A stretch of 7,500 nucleotides of DNA from Bacteroidota bacterium (lineage in GTDB: Bacteria; CLD3; SB21), in assembly GCA_020438245.1 (NCBI GenBank), contig JAGQUY010000197.1:1-7500 (forward strand), read 5' to 3'. Within the stretch, counting starts at the first letter, position 1, and each line of letters starts with the position of its first letter. Below are positions 1-6,005 of the stretch, one piece after another. The translations under genes were made by a program, and so were the position numbers. The notes under the pieces were generated by a model. It was not told the origin of the DNA. It made no database searches and worked only from the letters and a program-made list of their open reading frames with translations.

Positions 1-1050
1 TTATTTCTGAGGAATCTTCGCGAGTTCGTTTTTCAGGTAGGTGATAATCTCGACGGGAGTCGGGTCCGTCTTTTTGACCAAGGCGGCATAGTAGCTAATC
101 CAGTCACTCCAACAGATCAACGACATATATCTCGACAGAAGGGAAACGCCTTGAGTGTACACGGTGTGGACCTTGGTGCGCTTGGCCAGCAACTCGCCAA
201 GAATATCCAATCGGGCGGAGACTCTGGGATGGTCCCCTGAATCCCGCAACAAAATGACATTACAACTGGATACTGAGCCTTCCCATCCGACAATTTCATT
301 GTGATTCATTTCCGGAACGGGCGCCGCAGACGCCAGCAGTTTGGCATTTTCGTTTAACTGTCCCTTGAGACGTACCGCGGCCGGAAAAAGCGTTTCGCTG
401 CAATAGATGGCAACCGGTTTTTCGCTTAGCGCACAGGCGGCATCCAAGAGACATGCTTTTCCATCGGGAGCATAGTCAGCTCGAAGTTGCGAACTGAGTT
501 TGATAGATTCGTCCACGGGATTCCAGTTTACCGACTTATCGACCAACGTCTCCACAAGACCGATCAATAAGATTAAGGAAAAGGGGAGTGCTTGTCGTGG
601 CTGTAAACCAGACGGTAACGTAAACAAGACGCGCTTGTTGCCAAGGGCCAATCGCGCAAGTTCACCGCCGGTTGTCAGACAAACCATCTTGGCTTGGCGA
701 GAAAGTGCATCTTCAAAGGCGGATAGGGTCTCTTCTGTGTTGCCAGAATAACTTGAAAGGATCACCATGGAGCTCGAGTCGACGAATTTCGGCAGAGAAT
801 AATCTCTAATTACATGAATTGGGATATTTATATGATCTTGATAGAGATTCTTTATGAAGTCACCTGCAATGGCAGAGCCGCCCATCCCGCAGATAATCAG
901 GTTATTGGGCAGATTCTGGAAGGCAGCCTGAAGCATATCGGACTGGCGAAGAAAGTTGTTCTTGGCCTCGATAAGGTGCCGGTCAAATTTATTCAGAACC
1001 GCCAGATAATCGAACTTGTCAATCGATTTCAGTTGATCGGTGAATTGCAC
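1..1050 (-). CDS. Bifunctional phosphoglucose/phosphomannose isomerase (SIS-domain, archaeal type)
   Basis: The protein (349 aa, complete) should interconvert glucose-6-P or mannose-6-P with fructose-6-P in the cytosol, feeding glycolysis and sugar-nucleotide synthesis. Two SIS lobes are visible. The first holds the glycine-rich GMGGSAIAGD at residues 55-64 and the phosphate-binding SYSGNTEET at 100-108. PRQALPFS at 151-158 carries the family Arg (R152). In the second lobe, LNENAK (E234) and MNHNEI (H250) match the catalytic Glu and His of the PGI/PMI family, and the C-terminal TPVEIITYLK supplies the usual Lys (K340). The length is typical of this family, not of the ~550-aa classical PGI. 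The start is GTG, overlapping the upstream ABC gene's stop as TAGTG (one shared base), with only a weak AAGAG-like site ahead, so translation is probably coupled. The TAA stop is the first three bases of the window. Family identity is from motifs. A link to cytochrome maturation is not implied beyond co-transcription. Confidence 0.93.
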   Translation of the reverse strand: MQFTDQLKSIDKFDYLAVLNKFDRHLIEAKNNFLRQSDMLQAAFQNLPNNLIICGMGGSAIAGDFIKNLYQDHINIPIHVIRDYSLPKFVDSSSMVILSSYSGNTEETLSAFEDALSRQAKMVCLTTGGELARLALGNKRVLFTLPSGLQPRQALPFSLILLIGLVETLVDKSVNWNPVDESIKLSSQLRADYAPDGKACLLDAACALSEKPVAIYCSETLFPAAVRLKGQLNENAKLLASAAPVPEMNHNEIVGWEGSVSSCNVILLRDSGDHPRVSARLDILGELLAKRTKVHTVYTQGVSLLSRYMSLICWSDWISYYAALVKKTDPTPVEIITYLKNELAKIPQK

Positions 1051-1763
1051 TACTTTAGAAGACTCTTATAGGTGTTTACTATTTCTCTGGTATCGATACC
1101 CTGGTTCGTATCGGCGACAAGTTTTCCGTGATCGACCAACAAGGTTCTCCTGGCAAGTCCGGTGATCCGTTCCACGTCATGGGACACGACTATTATGCAA
1201 CGGCCTTGCGCATGGAATGCGTTCAGGATGGCATCGAGATCGGATGATGCCTTTTGGTCGAGTCCCGTGTAGGGTTCATCGAGCAGTAATACGGCCGGAT
1301 CATGAACCAATGCCCGCGCGATGGCGAGTCGTTGCTGCATACCGCGCGAGAATTTGCGTGCCAATTCGTTGGACCATCCGGTCAGGCCAACTTGGTCCAA
1401 CAGATTATTGATTCTCTGTTCCAATTGGGGAACCTGATACAGGTTGCCGTAGAACTCGAGATTTTCGTATGCAGTCAGATCTCCATAGAGAAAAGTGTGA
1501 TGAGCAACAACCCCAATGTGGCGTAAAACCTCCGCCGGACTTCTGTGGATATTGATGCCGTCAACAAGAATCTGCCCGTCCGTCGGCTTTAGCACAGTTG
1601 AGAGTATGCGGAGCAGGGTGGATTTTCCGGCACCGTTGCGGCCCAAGACTGCCGTGAAGTCGGTTTTTGCAAAGGTGCAGGAGAAACGATCTAATGCACG
1701 GAATCTTCCATACTGACGGCACACATCGCGCAAATCAATGAAGGCTTCGGCAGGTGCGGTCAT
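1050..1763 (-). CDS. ccmA: CcmA-type ABC transporter ATP-binding protein (cytochrome c maturation)
   Basis: This is a 237-aa cytoplasmic ATPase. In System I, CcmA with CcmB and CcmC uses ATP to release haem-loaded CcmE. All ABC motifs are present: Walker A GRNGAGKST at 41-49, signature SRGMQQ at 139-144, Walker B VLLLDEP at 158-164 (D162, E163), D-loop TGLD at 166-169 and switch H195. The SRGMQQRLAIARAL and DEPYTGLD stretches resemble CcmA closely. The Q-loop Gln is replaced by His (H89, within VAHHTFLYGDLT). I chose ATG at 1763, which overlaps the upstream stop as TGATG. A TTG codon immediately before it would add one residue but is less likely. No good Shine-Dalgarno precedes it, so coupling is expected. 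Its place behind ccmF and ccmH supports the CcmA call. On sequence alone another exporter ATPase of the same broad subfamily is possible, and no ccmB or ccmC is visible in this window. Confidence 0.85.
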   Translation of the reverse strand: MTAPAEAFIDLRDVCRQYGRFRALDRFSCTFAKTDFTAVLGRNGAGKSTLLRILSTVLKPTDGQILVDGINIHRSPAEVLRHIGVVAHHTFLYGDLTAYENLEFYGNLYQVPQLEQRINNLLDQVGLTGWSNELARKFSRGMQQRLAIARALVHDPAVLLLDEPYTGLDQKASSDLDAILNAFHAQGRCIIVVSHDVERITGLARRTLLVDHGKLVADTNQGIDTREIVNTYKSLLK

Positions 1764-2959
1764 CAATGATGGAGCGTTTCAACTACCCGGCGTAATTCAG
1801 TCTTGAGCGGGGCACGCTGTTTGTGATATGTCTTTTCGTCCAAGTCTCGATTGGAAAATGCGTCATCGAGATCGGCGATTTTTGCAGCCAATCGATCTCT
1901 TTCTTTCGTAAGATCATTTCGTTTTGCTTTCGACGGCTTGCCTTTTTCCTTTGCCTGATACGCTGGCAGATTTTTTTTCTTTTGGACGCCGAAGAAAAGT
2001 AGTAGACAAAGAAGAGAAAGAAACAGCGCAATCCAGCCAAATGCTTTGGCCTGAACGGCATTTTCTGCAGCTACAATACTTCCGCCATCGTCGTGATTAT
2101 GCTCAGCCTGCCTGCTGCTGCCACCCATCAGCGTCATCGCCAGGGATTCTCCGCGACGGACGTTGGTCGCCCGGTAGACGGCAAAATTGTTTGCCTTCAT
2201 CTCTTCGTCATTCATGGCGGTGAATCGCGCAGCTGCAATGGACACATCGTGGGGTGTAACGAAAACGTTAAACTCCGTAAGATCCGTTGCCGTCTCGAAA
2301 TCAAGGCTGGCAGTCGCGGAACTGTAATCTGCCGAATACGTAACCTGAACTTGAGTCGTCCCTGGCTTGAGGTCAACGTTGATACCCTTGTTTCCGTTGA
2401 CGTCCATCGCGACGGCCTGGAGAGGGATGCTGCCATTATAAGAAGTCATAACACCGCGAAAAGTCACCTTATCGGGTAGCTTGAATTCGAAGGTCGATAG
2501 CTTATGATCCTTTGCGTGGTAGGTTTTCCTGCCCTGATTGGTTATTTCGTATGTCTGCTCCACGTTCAACTGGTTTCCGTTGCGGACGACAATCATATGC
2601 GGTACACGGACAATCATATTTTCCCATTTTGCAGTCGATTCGTACACGATAACGTCAACCTGATATTCACGGGACTCCGGCACTTGAAGGGTCTGGGAAT
2701 AGATCACATCGCCATAGGAAACCCTGACCAAGTAGGGTGAGGGAGCCGGTGCTACATTTTCAAACCGATACTCTGAGGCGTTCTCAAACTGAGCTGTCGT
2801 TTCAAGACCCTGCCCGGTTTTGGCCAATACGATCCAGTCTGCATTGACTTTTTGATTGGTCGTGTAATTATACACTTTACCGTAAATCGTTGCCTGGGCC
2901 GTGAGTGATTGGGAATAGAGGATCACCGCGAAGGTGACCAGAAGTGTCATGGCTTTCAT
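1763..2959 (-). CDS. Secreted, membrane-anchored protein with N-terminal Ig-like/carboxypeptidase-regulatory fold and cytoplasmic coil; unknown function
   Basis: I do not recognise this 398-aa protein as a named family. Residues 1-22 look like a signal peptide (MKAM, hydrophobic core, cut near AQA). Residues 23-105 start with ATIYGKVYN and look like a beta-sandwich of the carboxypeptidase-regulatory/CNA-B kind. Residues 110-280 are a second beta-rich periplasmic region. A short His/Asp stretch (H287, H289, D290, D291) precedes one transmembrane helix at about 307-325, followed by KKK, so the C-terminus is cytoplasmic. The tail 350-395 is highly charged and coil-like. Residues 354-389 align without gaps with residues 46-81 of the preceding gene's protein (shared L357, I361, D363, L364, D365, Y378, H379, R382, E388). 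The ATG start overlaps the upstream stop as ATGA, and a second Met lies at residue 4. Lying between ccmH and ccmA, it is plausibly an accessory membrane factor in cytochrome c assembly, but that is inference. Confidence 0.8.
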   Translation of the reverse strand: MKAMTLLVTFAVILYSQSLTAQATIYGKVYNYTTNQKVNADWIVLAKTGQGLETTAQFENASEYRFENVAPAPSPYLVRVSYGDVIYSQTLQVPESREYQVDVIVYESTAKWENMIVRVPHMIVVRNGNQLNVEQTYEITNQGRKTYHAKDHKLSTFEFKLPDKVTFRGVMTSYNGSIPLQAVAMDVNGNKGINVDLKPGTTQVQVTYSADYSSATASLDFETATDLTEFNVFVTPHDVSIAAARFTAMNDEEMKANNFAVYRATNVRRGESLAMTLMGGSSRQAEHNHDDGGSIVAAENAVQAKAFGWIALFLSLLCLLLFFGVQKKKNLPAYQAKEKGKPSKAKRNDLTKERDRLAAKIADLDDAFSNRDLDEKTYHKQRAPLKTELRRVVETLHH

Positions 2960-3420
2960 GATTGATCGTCGTTAAGTTTTGAACCGCATTGAGCGCAAAA
3001 GCGTGATGAGGCTTCGTTTTGGTGATTACATATGGCACAAATTTGGCCCGTGGTTTCCTTTTCAACCTCGATAACCCGTCTGATGGATCGGATCAGTTGC
3101 TCCCGATGTTGATCTGTGACCTTCCCATTGCCATGTACTTCGTGCCCGAGGGCATCCAGTTTCTTCATCACGGCGCTCACTTCGGCCAACGATTGCTTTC
3201 GTAATGCGTGGTAATCAACATCGTTCATCTTACCCATACGATATTCCAAGTCCAGGTCTTTGATGTCGCCATAGAGCTTGTTCTTTTTGATAACAAGTCT
3301 TTCCAACTCGACCTCTTTTTCCGATCGGGGATCAAAGGGGACATAGGTTTTTGAAAAAAGAGGTTTCAATACCAATGCGATCATTACGAAGCTGAATACA
3401 GCCAATAGTGCGGTAAGCAT
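2956..3420 (-). CDS. CcmI-like membrane-anchored coil protein with C-terminal zinc ribbon
   Basis: This 154-aa protein has one N-terminal transmembrane helix (about 2-19) followed by basic residues, which places the rest in the cytoplasm. Residues 35-90 form a charged helical region. Its core (LYGDIKDLDLEYRMGKMND at 49-67, then Y70, H71, R74) resembles the cytoplasmic loop after the first helix of CcmI, the CcmF/CcmH partner in haem ligation. The second helix and periplasmic TPR part of classical CcmI are absent. The C-terminus is a four-Cys zinc ribbon, CxxC-x10-CxxC (C128, C131, C142, C145). The ATG lies two bases after the ccmH stop. Only a weak GGA precedes it, so coupling is likely. Resemblance to CcmI is by pattern and gene position, not by alignment search. 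An alternative is a generic SHOCT-like/zinc-ribbon membrane protein. Confidence 0.8.
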   Translation of the reverse strand: MLTALLAVFSFVMIALVLKPLFSKTYVPFDPRSEKEVELERLVIKKNKLYGDIKDLDLEYRMGKMNDVDYHALRKQSLAEVSAVMKKLDALGHEVHGNGKVTDQHREQLIRSIRRVIEVEKETTGQICAICNHQNEASSRFCAQCGSKLNDDQS

Positions 3421-3422
3421 GT

Positions 3423-3923
3423 TTAATCCAGTTGTTTTAGTTCTTCTTCGATGCGACTGTCAATGTTATTCTCGGCTTGTCCCGGCGGGGCGCTGGTTGT
3501 CTTTCCCGACGAGCGCCGTATAATTACCACGAGTGCTATTCCTGCAACAAGCAGAATCGCAAACGGCGCAATCCACGCAATAAGGTCAAAACCTTCAGTA
3601 GCGGGCTGGGACAGGATGCTTCGCCCCGGCGGCGGGTTTCCCCGGAATGAATACTCGGTCATGAAATAGTCAAAGATCTGGGTCTCAGATTTTCCATCCA
3701 AAATCATGGTTTCAATGCTGGCCCTGATCGGGACGGCCGACGGACAATTAACATGACCACATTGTGATACAACCAGATTGCAGCCACATTGGCAGATCAG
3801 ACCGTCGGAGACTTTGTTAAAAAGAGTTGCCTGTTCAGTGTTTAATTTCGTCGAATGGGCGGAACCCACGTCTGTTTGCGGCGCGGCCGTCCCAAGCATC
3901 CATAAAAGCAGCAAGCTAAGCAT
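3423..3923 (-). CDS. ccmH: CcmH/NrfF/CycL-type cytochrome c biogenesis protein, variant Cys-rich active site
   Basis: CcmH-type proteins act in the periplasm, keeping apocytochrome CxxCH thiols reduced and presenting them to CcmF. This 166-aa form has a signal peptide (MLSLLLLWMLGTAA), a periplasmic helical domain at about 25-105, a transmembrane helix at about 113-136 followed by RR, and a short acidic cytoplasmic tail. The usual LRCxxC is replaced by LICQCGC (C44, C46, C48) with further C55 and C60 in QCGHVNC. After it come family-like features: ETMILDGKSETQIFDYFMTEY and NPPPG. The ATG at 3923 is chosen because GGAAGGGG sits nine bases upstream and the protein then begins with a clean signal peptide. 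The overlap with the ccmF stop is eight bases. A TTG start at 3962 would put 13 residues before the signal peptide and a 47-base overlap. Family assignment is firm from layout and neighbours. The exact redox chemistry of the variant motif is not known to me. Confidence 0.88.
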   Translation of the reverse strand: MLSLLLLWMLGTAAPQTDVGSAHSTKLNTEQATLFNKVSDGLICQCGCNLVVSQCGHVNCPSAVPIRASIETMILDGKSETQIFDYFMTEYSFRGNPPPGRSILSQPATEGFDLIAWIAPFAILLVAGIALVVIIRRSSGKTTSAPPGQAENNIDSRIEEELKQLD

Positions 3924-5931
3924 TTTCTGCAACCCCTTCCTTACGTCGAAGCTTAACCTCAACTCTGTCTTCCTGATATGCGGGCAAAAGACAGATCAAT
4001 GTTCCAAACACCATAATCTCGGTTCCGAACCACAACCACGCGACCAGAGGATTCACATAAATTTGAAGAATGGCCTTTTGTCCGGAGTCGTCGAGCCCGG
4101 TGAACACGGTGTAGAAATCCTCCCGAAGGCTCTTGTGCAGAGCGACCTCGGTGGTGGGTTGTTCGCTTGCCTTGTAAACACGGTATTCAGGCTTTAAACG
4201 GTCTATTACTTCACCGTTTCTTTTAAGTGTAAGAATGGCAAATTGTGAATCGTAATTGTCGTTGGATTCACCGCTGATCTGCTCACACACGACGGTGTAG
4301 CCGCGGACATCGATCGATTCGCCGACGCCGATTTGCGACTTGGTCTCGTAATTAAAAATGGTCCCGGTGATGCCGATAAAGATAACAACGAGGCCGAAAT
4401 GGACAATGTATCCGCCATACCGCCGCTTATTCTTCCATATGAGATTTTTCAGTGCGACCGCAATATTCTCCGCATTGGACCGGACTCTCGCCATCGTCCC
4501 GCGATAGAACTCCGTGAATATGGCGATGATTACAAACAGGGCGAGAGAAAAACTCATCAGACCGTACAGATGATGAACACCCGCAAAGTAAAGTCCGATG
4601 ATTCCGAAGATCATGGCCAGAAGAGGAATCCGGAATGTCTTCATCAGAGTTCCAAGAGATGTTCTGCGCCACGCAAAAAGAGGTCCCGCGCCCGTTAGAA
4701 ATAACAGAAAGAGGGCAATTGGAATGTTGACCTTGTTGAAAAAGGGCGCTCCGACAACGATCTTTTCACCGGTTACCGCTTCGGAAAGGACCGGAAAAAG
4801 CGTTCCCCACAGAACCGAGAAACAGGAAATAAGTAGGACCAGATTATTAAAAAGAAAGCTGGACTCCCGGGATAATGCTGAATCTAGCTTATTGTCACTT
4901 TTCAGGCCCGGTAATCTGTGAACAACCAGAGCTACTGAGATTGAAGTAGCCAGAATTATGTAACTGAGGAAAAACGTGCCGATGGAACCTTGAGCAAAGG
5001 CATGGACAGACGAGACGACACCGGAACGGGTTAGAAAGGTCCCGAAAATGCAGAGTATATAGGTCGCGATGATCAAGGAGACATTCCAGACCTTGAACAT
5101 ACCGCGCTTCTCCTGAATAATAACCGAGTGAAGAAATGCAGTTCCGGTAAGCCACGGCATGAGGGAGGCGTTTTCTACGGGATCCCAAGCCCAGTAACCG
5201 CCCCATCCGAGTTCTTCATAGGCCCACCAGCCGCCCATCATGATGCCTGCAGTCTGGAACATCCACGCAAAAAGAGTCCACCTGCGAGACAGCTTTATCC
5301 ATTCGTCGCCCAATTGATTGCTAAGCAGAGCAGCCATGGCGAATGCAAATGGAATTACAAAACCGACATATCCCATAAAGAGCGTAGGGGGATGGATGAT
5401 CATGGCCGGATGTTGCAGTAACGGGTTGAGACCGCGGCCGTCTACCGGAGTAAATACTGTGCGTGAGCCGTCGGCGGAAACACTTATCAATTCATTGAAC
5501 GGGTTTGCCGACCAGAGGTTCAGCGCCAGAAAGAACACCTGGGTGGCCATCGTAACGAGGATCACATAGGGCATCAGCTGCAGGTGCGTGTTTCGATATC
5601 GATAGGTTACAGCAAAACTGTATCCTGCCAAAAGGAGCGACCACAGAAGGAGAGAACCTGCCTGCCCGGCCCAGAACGTATACTTAAAAAAGGCTGAAAG
5701 TGCCAGGTTACTATACGACGCAACATATTCAATCTGCATCTGGTCGGTGACCAGGACGTAGATTAAGCAGCCTGCGGCCAGCAATACAGAACCAAAGACA
5801 CCATACACCGACCTCTGCGCCACGCGGAGGAGATCCCCACGCTTGAGCCGGATGGCCATGATTGCAGAAATGACTGCAAAAACCGCCAGTGCCATCGCCA
5901 AAGTCAATGCGAAATTACCGAGTTGATGCAT
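3916..5931 (-). CDS. ccmF: Cytochrome c-type biogenesis protein CcmF (haem lyase subunit)
   Basis: CcmF is the multi-span inner-membrane protein that takes haem from holo-CcmE and attaches it to the CxxCH of apocytochrome c. This copy is 671 aa, the usual full length, with many hydrophobic spans. The WWD signature runs from G233 (GGWWAYEEL) to P251 (WGGYWAWDP). The expected haem-ligand histidines are visible: periplasmic candidates H174/H180 in HPAMIIHPP and H310 in SSVHAF, and membrane candidates H268 in FLHS and H511 in YIVHFG. TFLTRSGVVSS (298-308) is typical of the family. A large periplasmic loop at about 530-622 precedes the last helix, which begins near VNPLVAWLWFG. The start is ATG with AGGAAAGG eight bases upstream, the strongest ribosome binding site in the window. 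It is the first gene after a 74-bp gap and so may head the operon. Specificity for CcmF over the related CcsA or NrfE is supported by length, the late His/Trp pattern and the adjacent ccmH. NrfE is the main alternative. Confidence 0.96.
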   Translation of the reverse strand: MHQLGNFALTLAMALAVFAVISAIMAIRLKRGDLLRVAQRSVYGVFGSVLLAAGCLIYVLVTDQMQIEYVASYSNLALSAFFKYTFWAGQAGSLLLWSLLLAGYSFAVTYRYRNTHLQLMPYVILVTMATQVFFLALNLWSANPFNELISVSADGSRTVFTPVDGRGLNPLLQHPAMIIHPPTLFMGYVGFVIPFAFAMAALLSNQLGDEWIKLSRRWTLFAWMFQTAGIMMGGWWAYEELGWGGYWAWDPVENASLMPWLTGTAFLHSVIIQEKRGMFKVWNVSLIIATYILCIFGTFLTRSGVVSSVHAFAQGSIGTFFLSYIILATSISVALVVHRLPGLKSDNKLDSALSRESSFLFNNLVLLISCFSVLWGTLFPVLSEAVTGEKIVVGAPFFNKVNIPIALFLLFLTGAGPLFAWRRTSLGTLMKTFRIPLLAMIFGIIGLYFAGVHHLYGLMSFSLALFVIIAIFTEFYRGTMARVRSNAENIAVALKNLIWKNKRRYGGYIVHFGLVVIFIGITGTIFNYETKSQIGVGESIDVRGYTVVCEQISGESNDNYDSQFAILTLKRNGEVIDRLKPEYRVYKASEQPTTEVALHKSLREDFYTVFTGLDDSGQKAILQIYVNPLVAWLWFGTEIMVFGTLICLLPAYQEDRVEVKLRRKEGVAENA
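3933..3940 (-). promoter_or_regulatory. Ribosome binding site deciding the ccmH start
   Basis: On the minus strand GGAAGGGG lies nine bases before the ATG at 3923, inside the end of ccmF. It favours this ATG over the in-frame TTG at 3962, which would place the site inside the gene. Confidence 0.7.
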
Positions 5932-5939
5932 ATGGGAAG

Positions 5940-5947
5940 CCTTTCCT
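5940..5947 (-). promoter_or_regulatory. Strong ribosome binding site of ccmF
   Basis: On the minus strand AGGAAAGG is followed by an eight-base spacer and the ATG at 5931. It fixes the ccmF start and, with the gap upstream, suggests independent initiation rather than coupling to the cyclase gene. Confidence 0.7.
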
Positions 5948-5972
5948 GATTCTGGTCAAATATTAGTTCTTC

Positions 5973-5994
5973 ATGTCATTAAAGGAAATGACAT
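5973..5994 (-). repeat. Perfect 8-bp inverted repeat between the cyclase gene and ccmF
   Basis: On the minus strand ATGTCATT and AATGACAT are exact reverse complements separated by six bases (TCCTTT). The dyad begins 11 bases after the cyclase stop codon. The stem has only two G:C pairs and no T-run follows, so it is a poor intrinsic terminator. A TAATAT sequence (5965-5960) eight bases downstream could be a -10 element, but I see no matching -35 at 16-18 bp. An operator for the ccm operon is possible; the function is unproven. Confidence 0.5.
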
Positions 5995-6005
5995 CCGTCA
6001 TATTT

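Noticed and set aside
2093..2479. Plus-strand open frame of 128 codons
   Set aside because: It is antisense within the periplasmic-protein gene, has no domain-like pattern, and the gene on the other strand fits the operon.
3423..3962. Longer ccmH start at a TTG
   Set aside because: The added 13 residues precede a clean signal peptide, the overlap with ccmF would be 47 bases, and the ribosome binding site fits the ATG at 3923.
3778..4197. Plus-strand open frame of 139 codons
   Set aside because: It lies opposite the ccmF 3' end and the ccmH 5' end, both firmly supported, has no recognisable domain and no convincing start signal.
5973..5994. Dyad as a CRP (cAMP receptor) site, tempting because a cyclase is adjacent
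   Set aside because: The arms do not match TGTGA-N6-TCACA. The nearest halves read TGTCA and TGACA with ten bases between.
5973..5994. Dyad as a rho-independent terminator for the cyclase gene
   Set aside because: The stem has two G:C pairs in eight and no T-run follows it on the minus strand.
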